A DNA stretch of 10,037 nt. It comes from an uncultured Chlorobiaceae bacterium (GTDB lineage Bacteria; Bacteroidota; Chlorobiia; Chlorobiales; Chlorobiaceae). The stretch is from NCBI GenBank assembly GCA_903929845.1, contig CAIYWF010000316.1:1-10037 (forward strand). Direction: 5' to 3'. Below are positions 1 to 6,276 of this stretch, piece by piece. A program made the translations under genes and the position numbers. Position 1 is the first letter of the stretch. The number at the start of each line of letters is the position of its first letter. The notes below the pieces were generated by a model. That model saw only the letters and a list, made by a program, of their open reading frames with translations. It did no database searches and was not told the origin of the DNA.

Positions 1-127
1 CAGCTCCCGCCAACCCATGAAATGTATAGGTATATGCATTCCTTGAACTTGGTTGGCCGCTCATACTTGCAATATTCGCTGAATCAGGATTTGCTGTGCC
101 AGTCAGTGAGTAAGAAATATTTGCCAT
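1..127 (-). CDS. 5' fragment of an unrecognised protein (first 42 codons)
   Basis: The ATG at 127-125 opens a frame that runs without a stop to the window edge. It begins MANISYSLTGTANPDSANIA and continues Ser/Thr/Asn/Ala-rich through a stretch ending THGLAGA-like (YTFHGLAGA). A GGAG sits at 139-136, 8 nt before the ATG, which supports this start. There is no hydrophobic signal peptide in the visible part. I do not recognise the family. The polar Ser/Thr/Gly-rich start without a Sec signal would fit a type I secreted or repetitive surface protein, but that is only a guess. A possible promoter lies at 205-235 and a weak terminator of the preceding gene at 241-261, so it is probably a separate transcription unit. 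Confidence 0.55.
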   Translation of the reverse strand, partial: MANISYSLTGTANPDSANIASMSGQPSSRNAYTYTFHGLAGA

Positions 128-204
128 ATTAATTTCTCCGTGTTATCAAAAGGAGTTATTGTGATTAAGGATACAGTGCCAAGGAGTACTGCTGACAAGC
201 CTAA

Positions 205-235
205 AATAAAGCCACCAACGAGACAAGTTTGTCAA
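205..235 (-). promoter_or_regulatory. possible promoter for the left-edge gene, with a dyad over the -35
   Basis: Read on the minus strand, a perfect TTGACA (235-230) is followed after 19 nt by TTTATT (210-205), a 4/6 match to the -10 consensus. The spacer is longer than optimal. The -35 overlaps the palindrome GACAA-n2-TTGTC (222-233), which could be an operator. Transcription would start near 198 and give a leader of about 70 nt before the ATG at 127. This rests on motif matching alone. Confidence 0.35.
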
Positions 236-240
236 GAAGT

Positions 241-261
241 AAAAATTCGGTCAAACCTGAA
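241..261 (-). terminator. weak intrinsic terminator after the DUF3570 gene
   Basis: On the minus strand, 18 nt after the TAG stop, the arms TTC-A-GGT and ACC-GAA (261-246) can pair around a TTG loop with one bulged A. They are followed directly by five T (245-241). The stem is short (6 bp), so termination is probably partial. Confidence 0.35.
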
Positions 262-278
262 CGCTTTATAGTGTTTCT

Positions 279-1424
279 CTACAACTGTCGAGAAATGCCA
301 AGCTGAATACTTCTGAAACGGAAAGGCTGAAGTCCGGTATCGCCTTTACCCGTCATACACCAAGCAGCTCGTTGCTCGTAGTGCTCATATTTGACATCAA
401 CAGTCCAGTCCGCAGCGATTTTTTTTTCAACCTTTACCCCGAGTGTCAGAGCGCCAAAAGCGGAGAGCCTTTCGTCATAGGAGTAAGGTTTGGACGGATC
501 GGCCAAAGGATTATAAGATGCTTTTGGTACATAAAAGAATGCGGCCGTCTGGGATGAATACCGCACTGCTGGCGTAATGGTCAAGCGGTATGGAAGTGGC
601 TGAACATACTCAACTCCAAGAGTATGAGCTGAAATATCATAGGAATCTGTGTAGTATCGGTAAGATACTCTTGCAGTGCCATCTGAACTATCGAAGTGAT
701 GGTTCCATCGAGTCAGGAATGTTGTTATGTTACGCACATTTGGCCTTGGGTCAAGGGTGCCACCTTCTCCTTCTTTGTAAGGGTCCGAGAAATAACCATC
801 ACCTCTGGAAAATCCAATATTAATCTGAACAATATCTTTTTTGTTTAATACCTTTGTGACACCAATTAATCCAGCATAAACCTTTTTAGACTTTCCATAA
901 ACCTCTTTTTTCCACGCATTGATAGTGTCTGTGTTATAGCTTCCACCAAGCGTTACCGTTGTATTATTGTCTATTGTCGAAAAGCTTCTCTGCAGTGAAT
1001 AGCCTCGTGATATGTAGTCCGATTCTTCCGAATAGCTCGTGCCGAAGGTTATACTTCCTTTATCAAGATACCTGGTGAAGTTAAGATCTCCGGCATTTCG
1101 TTTCTCTGACATTGTTGAGGCGCCAGCAACAGCATCAAAATAATCATGGCGCCGGGGAGATGCACCTGAAACGGAATCATAAGTATAAGAAGTGCTTACC
1201 GACCACTTTGCCGCAAATGGCATCATGATCGATGTTGAGTAGGCATTAACTCCAATTCGATCCTGATTTGGTTGGCTGTCTTCATAGTTGAGATACTTGA
1301 ACGCAACAACTCCTTTTTCAGGAGCAGCTTCGGCCAAAGCAGGCTGGTATGATGGCAAAGCCATGGCTGCGGCAAAAAGAGCCGCGCCTATAACATGATT
1401 TTTTTTTGTCGGGACAGATTTCAT
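279..1424 (-). CDS. DUF3570 outer-membrane beta-barrel protein
   Basis: The protein has 381 aa. Residues 1-31 form a Sec signal peptide: a basic start, a hydrophobic Ala-rich core and an ALA-E cleavage site. The mature part alternates polar and aromatic residues in short strands, as expected of an outer-membrane beta-barrel. It carries the pattern I associate with DUF3570: YLNYEDSQPNQDRIGVNAYS near the N-terminus, then a YTYDSVSGASPRRHD segment and a MSEKRNAGDLNFTRYLD segment. It is the last gene of a tlpA-like/DUF4266/DUF3570 operon, 27 bp after the DUF4266 stop. DUF3570 and DUF4266 genes are known to occur together, often with thioredoxin-like and ApbE-like genes, but the biochemical role is unknown. 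No heme motif is present. An A9 run spans codons 6-9 of the coding strand (1399-1407). The start codon has no strong ribosome binding site. The family call is confident; the function is not known. Confidence 0.85.
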   Translation of the reverse strand: MKSVPTKKNHVIGAALFAAAMALPSYQPALAEAAPEKGVVAFKYLNYEDSQPNQDRIGVNAYSTSIMMPFAAKWSVSTSYTYDSVSGASPRRHDYFDAVAGASTMSEKRNAGDLNFTRYLDKGSITFGTSYSEESDYISRGYSLQRSFSTIDNNTTVTLGGSYNTDTINAWKKEVYGKSKKVYAGLIGVTKVLNKKDIVQINIGFSRGDGYFSDPYKEGEGGTLDPRPNVRNITTFLTRWNHHFDSSDGTARVSYRYYTDSYDISAHTLGVEYVQPLPYRLTITPAVRYSSQTAAFFYVPKASYNPLADPSKPYSYDERLSAFGALTLGVKVEKKIAADWTVDVKYEHYEQRAAWCMTGKGDTGLQPFRFRSIQLGISRQL

Positions 1425-1451
1425 AAAAGTATCCGGAATATTACAATTGCG

Positions 1452-1691
1452 TTAATTGCAGCCACAACCGCCACCTCCAACTCCAGCGCCTCCAGACGCC
1501 CCCTCTTTGCTGCTGTAGATGTGCTCATCATACCTGGTCTCAAGCGGATCACCCTCAAAGGTCATCTCATGCCGGGCAAGCGTCTCTTTTTCCCAAGGCT
1601 GAACAGCCTGGCCAATCGAGCAGCCTGAAAAAGCAAGCATTACCATCAACAGAAAAGCATGAACCGGTTTTAGCAGAGTATGCGCTTTCAT
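1452..1691 (-). CDS. DUF4266 small lipoprotein with Gly/Cys-rich tail
   Basis: The protein has 79 aa. It starts with a lipoprotein signal (hydrophobic core at residues 10-23, lipobox LAFSGC, acylated Cys24). The middle reads QPWEKETLARHEM, then DPLETRYDEHIYSSKEGASG, and it ends in a glycine run closing with CGCN (Cys76 and Cys78). This layout is that of DUF4266. Its ATG overlaps the TGA of the upstream thioredoxin-like gene as ATGA (1691-1688), and a GGAGG lies 7 nt before it, so translation is probably coupled. The terminal CxC could bind a metal, or be a substrate for the neighbouring TlpA-like protein; this is inference. The protein should be anchored to a membrane by its lipid, facing the periplasm or the outer membrane where the DUF3570 barrel sits. 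Confidence 0.88.
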   Translation of the reverse strand: MKAHTLLKPVHAFLLMVMLAFSGCSIGQAVQPWEKETLARHEMTFEGDPLETRYDEHIYSSKEGASGGAGVGGGGCGCN

Positions 1692-2203
1692 TTTTTTGCC
1701 TCCAGTGCCGCCTTGATCTCTTTCTCAAGTGTTTCGCCTGCGGCAGCGTTAAACCCTAAATGCTGGAAAATAATTTTACCATCCCTGCCAATGAGAAAGC
1801 TTGTCGGCATCCCTTTAACCCCATACTTTAGAGGAGTCGCACCATTTGGATCAAATGCAACCATAAAGTGTGCCGGGGTCTGAGCGAGAAACTTTCTGGC
1901 GTCCTCACTTTTGCCATCGACATTCACTCCGATAATCTGCAATCCCTGTGCACGATATTTGTCCTGCATGGCGTTCATCCAGGGAAACGACTGTTTGCAA
2001 GGTCCGCACCATGACGCCCAGAAATCAACATAGATGACCGAACCTGTCACTTTTGAAAGCTTAACCGTACCTTGCGCTCCCGGCAATTCAAAATCTGGGG
2101 CATGGCTGCCTTTATCAAGCGCATACGAGACAGGGGTGAAACTCATACAAAAGAGAAGCGCAAGCAGGAGCGACCTGAATTTTTTCCAACGAATCGTTTC
2201 CAT
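1688..2203 (-). CDS. TlpA/ResA-type periplasmic thioredoxin-like protein
   Basis: With the start at ATG 2203 the protein has 171 aa. The frame is open further upstream, but only from a TTG at 2272, and only the 2203 start gives a clean Sec signal (METIRWKKFR, hydrophobic core at residues 11-27, cleavage near SYA at residue 28). The thioredoxin fold follows: HAPDFELPG at about 34-42, active site WASWCGPCK with Cys66 and Cys69, GVNVDG at about 92-97, and the cis-proline loop GMPTSF with Pro133. This is the layout of TlpA/ResA-like thiol-disulfide proteins, which reduce periplasmic disulfides, for example in apocytochrome c before heme attachment. Here the partner may be the Cys tail of the DUF4266 product encoded next, or the many CxxCH motifs of the adjacent cytochrome operon. 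No ribosome binding site of note precedes it. It is the first gene of its operon. Confidence 0.9.
   Translation of the reverse strand: METIRWKKFRSLLLALLFCMSFTPVSYALDKGSHAPDFELPGAQGTVKLSKVTGSVIYVDFWASWCGPCKQSFPWMNAMQDKYRAQGLQIIGVNVDGKSEDARKFLAQTPAHFMVAFDPNGATPLKYGVKGMPTSFLIGRDGKIIFQHLGFNAAAGETLEKEIKAALEAKK
1699..1703 (-). promoter_or_regulatory. strong Shine-Dalgarno for the DUF4266 gene inside the tlpA-like gene
   Basis: GGAGG (minus strand 1703-1699) sits 7 nt before the ATG at 1691, within the last codons of the upstream gene. It fixes the DUF4266 start and explains how it can be translated well despite the 4-nt overlap. Confidence 0.75.
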
Positions 2204-2265
2204 AGTAATAGAGTCGGATAATGAAAATTGATTGAAAGTATGCTGCTGCAAAAACTCAACAAAAA

Positions 2266-2285
2266 ATAGCAACGTATAGCAACGT
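2266..2285. repeat. perfect tandem duplication of a 10-bp unit
   Basis: The unit ATAGCAACGT occurs twice in a row (2266-2275 and 2276-2285). It lies in the presumed untranslated leader of the tlpA-like operon, about 60-80 nt before the start codon. It could be a simple slippage duplication or a protein-binding site. Confidence 0.7.
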
Positions 2286-2319
2286 AAATAATAACAGGAT
2301 GGGGCTGACCCTTTTTATA

Positions 2320-2325
2320 ATTATA
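2320..2325 (-). promoter_or_regulatory. putative -10 element for the tlpA-like/DUF4266/DUF3570 operon
   Basis: The minus strand has a perfect TATAAT at 2325-2320, just downstream of the terminator of the preceding operon. No good -35 hexamer lies 16-18 bp upstream. Phased TTAA elements occupy that space instead, which would suit an activator-dependent promoter. Transcription would start near 2313 and give a leader of about 110 nt. Confidence 0.4.
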
Positions 2326-2337
2326 ACCATTAAACCC

Positions 2338-2381
2338 TTAAAGCGCTGTTAATGAAAGCTTAAAACGCGCTTAAAAAGACA
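2338..2381. repeat. four TTAA-headed direct repeats with an 11-bp period
   Basis: TTAA starts at 2338, 2349, 2360 and 2371, exactly 11 bp apart. The four 11-mers are TTAAAGCGCTG, TTAATGAAAGC, TTAAAACGCGC and TTAAAAAGACA. They sit directly upstream of the TATAAT at 2325-2320 on the minus strand. Direct repeats with an 11-bp period are typical of binding sites for OmpR/PhoB-type response regulators. The local AT-richness makes chance a possible explanation. Confidence 0.45.
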
Positions 2382-2390
2382 GGGCAAACT

Positions 2391-2430
2391 ATAAAAAAAT
2401 AAAAAGGCGCCTGTTTTCAGGCACCTTTTT
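2391..2430 (-). terminator. intrinsic terminator of the bc-complex/cupredoxin operon
   Basis: On the minus strand AAAAAGGTGCCTG (2430-2418) pairs with CAGGCGCCTTTTT (2413-2401) around a four-base AAAA loop. All 13 pairs form if one G-U is allowed. The T run continues into 2400-2391. It lies about 30 bp after the cupredoxin stop. The reverse direction also has a U-rich 3' arm, so some bidirectional activity is possible, though the other strand would carry an A-C mismatch. Confidence 0.88.
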
Positions 2431-2459
2431 AACAATTAATACGTCTTGAGAAAGAAGAA

Positions 2460-3062
2460 TTATTTTGCCAGCTTGAGAGCAACATTGGCAGTCTGTCCAT
2501 CTGATACCGTAACCATTGTCTTCCCCTGAGGTTTGAGTTTTTCGCTCCAAGCAGAGATCTCATAAGTCCCGGCAGGAACATTCTTGATAGTGAACTTACC
2601 ATCATGCTCAGTCACTGCTGCATATTGATTCTCAGTCACAATAACCCAGGCAGACATTTCAGAATGAACATTACAGAGCAGATTTATCGCGCCTGGCTTA
2701 TCGAATGTCACAGGCTTGGACATACCAGGGTTATATGTGCCAAGATTGAATTTTTTAGCGGCACTTGCTGAAAAGATATTGTGGTTGACCTTGTCGTTAT
2801 TTTTAAAGTCAACGGTAGACCCCACAGGTATAGCGGTGACATGGGGAACAAACACAAGACTCTTTTGATCAACAACCGCATGCGCAGGAACAACCGGCCC
2901 CTTGACGCCGACCAGATAGACAACAGCGTCACCAGCATACTTTGGAATGGTAGTTTCAACCTTGCCAGTAACGGTACCAGCACAAAAAGCATTCGCACTT
3001 ATGAACCCGAAGCTTGTCATGAACAGTGCGGTTTTCATGAATTTGCTTTTACATTTCAACAT
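2460..3062 (-). CDS. periplasmic cupredoxin with a C-terminal carboxypeptidase-regulatory-like domain
   Basis: The start chosen is ATG 3062, which gives 200 aa, because GGAG lies 6 nt before it. Residues 1-28 are a Sec signal peptide ending NAFCA-G. Residues 29-140 form a plastocyanin-like cupredoxin: His94 in VNHNIFS, then the CNVHSEM loop supplying Cys130, His133 and Met136, the usual type-1 copper ligand set. Residues 141-200 (DGKFTIKNVPAGTYEISAW and a closing strand) look like the small Ig-like regulatory domain seen in carboxypeptidases and in methylamine-utilisation-type cupredoxins. A blue copper protein at the end of an operon for a quinol-oxidising complex is most simply a soluble electron carrier that accepts electrons from the cytochromes. 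The 88 bp upstream hold a possible promoter of its own, so it may also be expressed separately. The copper ligand assignment is firm; the physiological partner is inferred. Confidence 0.85.
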   Translation of the reverse strand: MLKCKSKFMKTALFMTSFGFISANAFCAGTVTGKVETTIPKYAGDAVVYLVGVKGPVVPAHAVVDQKSLVFVPHVTAIPVGSTVDFKNNDKVNHNIFSASAAKKFNLGTYNPGMSKPVTFDKPGAINLLCNVHSEMSAWVIVTENQYAAVTEHDGKFTIKNVPAGTYEISAWSEKLKPQGKTMVTVSDGQTANVALKLAK

Positions 3063-3068
3063 TTTCAA

Positions 3069-3072
3069 CTCC
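3069..3072 (-). promoter_or_regulatory. Shine-Dalgarno that decides the cupredoxin start
   Basis: GGAG (3072-3069) is followed by six bases and then ATG 3062-3060. The upstream in-frame ATG at 3074 overlaps the GGAG and so cannot use it. A later ATG at 3038 lacks a comparable site. Confidence 0.65.
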
Positions 3073-3086
3073 ATAGTTTGGTTATT

Positions 3087-3115
3087 AGTAAATAAAACAA
3101 AGAATTCCAGTTCAA
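3087..3115 (-). promoter_or_regulatory. possible internal promoter for the cupredoxin gene
   Basis: On the minus strand TTGAAC (3115-3110) and TTTACT (3092-3087) are separated by exactly 17 nt, each a 4/6 match to consensus. A start near 3080 would leave a leader of under 20 nt containing the GGAG site. The 88-bp gap before this gene is the longest in the operon. The evidence is motif matching in AT-rich DNA, so it is tentative. Confidence 0.3.
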
Positions 3116-3150
3116 TAAAAATATACAACGAAACAATTTCAAGAAAAATC

Positions 3151-3594
3151 TCAGTTTACCGCGAGAGTCCTGATATAGGTAACAATGAACTCCAATTCCT
3201 CGCGATGAAACGATTTCCCCCATGGAGGACACATGTTCGACTTGCCGACCGAGGCAGAACCTCCCATTATCGCTTTAAAAAGCTTCTCATTCGACAAGGT
3301 CTTCATGAACGCCTTGTCGGTGAAATTGGCTGGCGAAGGGGTCAACCCATAGTACTGACCGCTTCCATCACCGTTTTCAGCATGACAAACTGCACAATAG
3401 TGTGAGAAAAGCCGCTTGCCTTCTTTCAGTGCAAAAGGGAGCTTCGTGGCGGTGACTGCTGAATCAGCAGCAGTCACCGTTTTTTTAAGGTCGGTTTTTC
3501 CTGATGTGCCCGACTTCTTACCGCATCCAGCAATAACAAGGAGTGAGAGTGCTGCGACAACGGCGAACTTCCTGATTTTTATGGTTTTTTGCAT
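3151..3594 (-). CDS. monoheme cytochrome c lipoprotein
   Basis: The protein has 147 aa from ATG 3594; a GTG one codon earlier (3597) is also possible. A lipoprotein signal (hydrophobic residues 11-23, lipobox VIAGC, Cys24) is followed by a polar Ser/Thr/Lys linker to about residue 52. A single class I cytochrome c domain comes next, with heme site CAVCH (67-71) and the typical ENGDGSG segment after it. The expected axial methionine is Met121, in a MCPPWG motif where most relatives read MPPWG. The ATG shares its A with the TGA of the octaheme gene (TGATG, 3596-3592), so translation is coupled. A lipid-anchored monoheme cytochrome next to a quinol-oxidising complex is likely to take electrons from the octaheme protein and pass them on in the periplasm. 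The extra Cys122 beside the axial Met is unusual. Confidence 0.9.
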   Translation of the reverse strand: MQKTIKIRKFAVVAALSLLVIAGCGKKSGTSGKTDLKKTVTAADSAVTATKLPFALKEGKRLFSHYCAVCHAENGDGSGQYYGLTPSPANFTDKAFMKTLSNEKLFKAIMGGSASVGKSNMCPPWGKSFHREELEFIVTYIRTLAVN

Positions 3595-6209
3595 CACTTC
3601 TTATTCAGTTTCAGGGTCATCAAAAAGTTGGTTAAGTAAATCCTTTCCCGTTCAGTAAAGCCATAATCAGGCTCAACAATATCGGGTTTGAATTTACGGG
3701 CATTTTCAAGATGCTTGAAAATAAACCCAGGATTCAGCCGGTTCCCGACGTTCGACAAATTAGGTCCAAGAGCGCCACCCTCCGTGCCGATCTGGTGACA
3801 AGCCTTGCAGCCTTTCTCATCATAGATACTCTTCCCCTTGGTGATCTGCTCAGGCATAGTCAAGGTGGTGATGCCCGGTATTTTTTTCGGGATATCGTTC
3901 GACACCAACTCCTGCTGGAAAAAGTTGATCACCGCATCAACATCCGTTCTGTTCGTATCCTCAACCTTCTGCTGACCAAGATTAAACCTTGGCATAGTAA
4001 TCTTTGCCAGCGGTTTTCCCGATGTCAGACCAAGCTTCGGCATCTGCTGCAGCAGCGGACGGATAACATCAGGGTTCGCAAGGAAACTGCGGATCCATCC
4101 TTCCTGCAGCTTGCTGCCAGCATAAGAGAGATCAGGCGCATAGTCAGCTCCAATACCACGGATGGAGTGACAGTTGGTGCACTTGACATCTGCGATTACC
4201 TTCGCAAAGTCTCCTGTGAATTTATAAGTCTGTACACCCGCCATCCTGTCCAACTCCTGACGGGATGGTACCATGAAACGGGCCGGGACATTCGAGTCAG
4301 TAAATCCGTAAAGTACCGCCGACAACTCATTGATCTCGGATTCTGACAAACGGAAGTCAGGCATCCTCAGTCCAAGGCGATAACCTCTTGGGTCTCTCAG
4401 TTTCTGCTTGATATAGCTCAAACGATCATTCGGAATTGATTTTTTAAGCTTTCCGAAATCAAGCATCTCAAGCGGCTTGCTGCCGATAGAAGAGAGTTCA
4501 GTGCCAATCTTTTCACGCATTTCATCACCTCTCAGGAAGCTGACACCCTGACGTTTCAATGATGGTGCAATCTGGACCATCTCCTCCATTCCCTGTAGCT
4601 TATGGCATCCATAGCACCCATATTTCTGTACCAGATCTTTTCCTTTCTTGATAGAGGCAACCTGAATTTCAACCGGCTGAACATATTTCAGCTCCGCCTC
4701 TTCATCCTTGTACTCGCTGGTGATATATTCAACCAATGACTTGATATCTTCGTCCGTAAAGCGGAACCTCGGCATCTTGGTACCAGGGAAATAGGCGTTT
4801 GGATTTTTAATCCATCTAAAGAGCCACTCCTTGTTTACCTTGCTGCCAACCTTGCTTAAGTCAGGAGCGTAGACCTTGACGTGGTTACCGCCTCTGCCGC
4901 CTGTAGTATGGCAAAGATTACAACGAGCCTGACTCCAAAGCGCCTTGCCCTGCTCGACAAGTTTTGCGTCAGGCGTTTGCTTGGAGTAATCAACATCGTG
5001 ACGTGTTGTTCCTGACATGCTGAACAGGTAGTCGGCAATAGATTCAGCCTGATCCTGTGTAAAGAAAAACTTGGGCATCCGGGCTGTCGAAAAATACAAT
5101 TTGGGATCAAGCAGCCATTTGACAGCCCATGAATAGTTGACTTTGCTTCCGACCTCGGTCAAAACCGGACCAACGTCCCCCACGGTTTCATAGCCAGGAA
5201 TCTTGTGGCAACTGTAGCAACCATACTTTTTAAGAAGCTCGGTACTGTTTACAATCTCCTCGGCACCACGAAGACCCTTGAGATCACCATGGCAGTTCAG
5301 ACAGGAGGTCTGCGTCATATCGCCAGCAAGCAAGGGCTCATCCCAGTGCTTCACGGTACCATGCGCCTTTTCCACTGAGGTAGTCGCGCGACCCTGTCCA
5401 CGATGGCAGAAGGTACATCCGAACTTGGCCGGATCATGATGATCAAGATAGATAAAACTTGCCGGATGCCGCGCAAACGGCTGGAGAGCTGATACCGGTC
5501 TTTTGCCGTCGATACCGATATGGCAGGTCTGGCAGCGATCAGCTTTGTCAATATCCTTGATGTGGATTTGCTTGATCTCCACAGGAACCTTTTTATTGTT
5601 TGCAATCTTCTCTTTCAAATCTTCAAGGCCGCCTTGCATGCGTTCAATTTCAGCAGCAATCCGTTCTTTCCCTGCTGTGAGTTCAGAGAGAGAACTCTTC
5701 AGCGAATCCTCTTTCTTCTGCAACGCAGCTCCACGAAGCACTATAGCATCGATCTGACGCTGAAGCTCATCCATCCTGGCCTTGTATTCCTGCTTCTGGG
5801 TCTTGGTAAAGTAGTACTCAGACTCAAGAAACAGTCCGCGTGCATTCTGAAGCTCTTTCTGGTTGAGCACCAATTGTTCATGGAGAGTATCAAACTGCGA
5901 AGTCAACTGTTTGAATTTTTCCTGGGTAGCCTTGCTCTGAAAAGCAGACTCCGCTTTGGCAAGCTGAGCTTCCAGATCGGCAAGCCTTGCATGGCCCCCG
6001 GATCTCTGGAATTCAACCACAGCCTTACGGTAATCCTTTTCAAGCTGGTCATGCTTCAGTGTCTTGAACTCTTCCTGGTATTTTTTCCATGGTCTCAGGC
6101 CAAACTCGTCATCCCATACTACCCACAGAGAGAGAGCAAGAAGGAGTGCACTGAAAAACACAAAGAGATAGACTCTGTAGGATGAATTATTTTTATTCTC
6201 ATTCGCCAT
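3594..6209 (-). CDS. membrane-anchored coiled-coil octaheme cytochrome c of the bc-type complex
   Basis: From ATG 6209 the protein has 871 aa; a TTG two codons earlier is less likely. Residues 11-32 form one transmembrane anchor. Residues about 40-205 are a long charged, heptad-like coiled coil. Eight CxxCH heme sites follow, starting at 226, 265, 303, 331, 430, 532, 677 and 801. The first three form a compact triheme segment with extra histidines nearby (for example DHHDP and AHGTVKHW), suggesting bis-His hemes. The last five each head a class I-like unit with a GSK-type stretch and an axial MP motif at 378, 479, 616, and 739 or 723. In the fifth unit this Met is replaced by Glu846. No canonical cytochrome c1 or f gene is present, so this protein probably receives electrons from the Rieske protein. 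A 67-bp gap containing an A8 run separates it from the cytochrome b gene, with no strong ribosome binding site. Exact heme ligation and partners are inferred. Confidence 0.92.
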   Translation of the reverse strand: MANENKNNSSYRVYLFVFFSALLLALSLWVVWDDEFGLRPWKKYQEEFKTLKHDQLEKDYRKAVVEFQRSGGHARLADLEAQLAKAESAFQSKATQEKFKQLTSQFDTLHEQLVLNQKELQNARGLFLESEYYFTKTQKQEYKARMDELQRQIDAIVLRGAALQKKEDSLKSSLSELTAGKERIAAEIERMQGGLEDLKEKIANNKKVPVEIKQIHIKDIDKADRCQTCHIGIDGKRPVSALQPFARHPASFIYLDHHDPAKFGCTFCHRGQGRATTSVEKAHGTVKHWDEPLLAGDMTQTSCLNCHGDLKGLRGAEEIVNSTELLKKYGCYSCHKIPGYETVGDVGPVLTEVGSKVNYSWAVKWLLDPKLYFSTARMPKFFFTQDQAESIADYLFSMSGTTRHDVDYSKQTPDAKLVEQGKALWSQARCNLCHTTGGRGGNHVKVYAPDLSKVGSKVNKEWLFRWIKNPNAYFPGTKMPRFRFTDEDIKSLVEYITSEYKDEEAELKYVQPVEIQVASIKKGKDLVQKYGCYGCHKLQGMEEMVQIAPSLKRQGVSFLRGDEMREKIGTELSSIGSKPLEMLDFGKLKKSIPNDRLSYIKQKLRDPRGYRLGLRMPDFRLSESEINELSAVLYGFTDSNVPARFMVPSRQELDRMAGVQTYKFTGDFAKVIADVKCTNCHSIRGIGADYAPDLSYAGSKLQEGWIRSFLANPDVIRPLLQQMPKLGLTSGKPLAKITMPRFNLGQQKVEDTNRTDVDAVINFFQQELVSNDIPKKIPGITTLTMPEQITKGKSIYDEKGCKACHQIGTEGGALGPNLSNVGNRLNPGFIFKHLENARKFKPDIVEPDYGFTERERIYLTNFLMTLKLNKK

Positions 6210-6276
6210 TTTCAACAGTTTTTTTTGGACTTTTAGAATGACCTGCTACCGTGTACCTGAATGCAATGAACCACTA

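Noticed and set aside
161..271. Plus-strand 36-codon GTG frame with AAGGAG five bases before it
   Set aside because: The ribosome binding site is good, but the product is short and basic with no recognisable feature, and the stretch is better explained as the junction between two minus-strand genes.
2204..2272. N-terminal extension of the TlpA-like protein from a TTG
   Set aside because: It puts 23 non-signal residues before a good Sec signal peptide; the ATG at 2203 is more natural.
2341..2372. AAGCGC and GCGCTT as a hairpin terminator or riboswitch stem
   Set aside because: Only six pairs with a 20-nt loop and no T run; the phased TTAA repeats describe the region better.
3711..4346. Plus-strand frame (211 codons) opposite the C-terminal half of the octaheme gene
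   Set aside because: Antisense shadow; the minus-strand reading carries conserved CxxCH and MP motifs, and the plus-strand product resembles nothing.
5520..6185. Long plus-strand frame (221 codons) opposite the coiled-coil part of the octaheme cytochrome
   Set aside because: It is the antisense shadow of a clearly coding gene with eight heme motifs; the translated product shows no recognisable domain, and there is no separate evidence for it.
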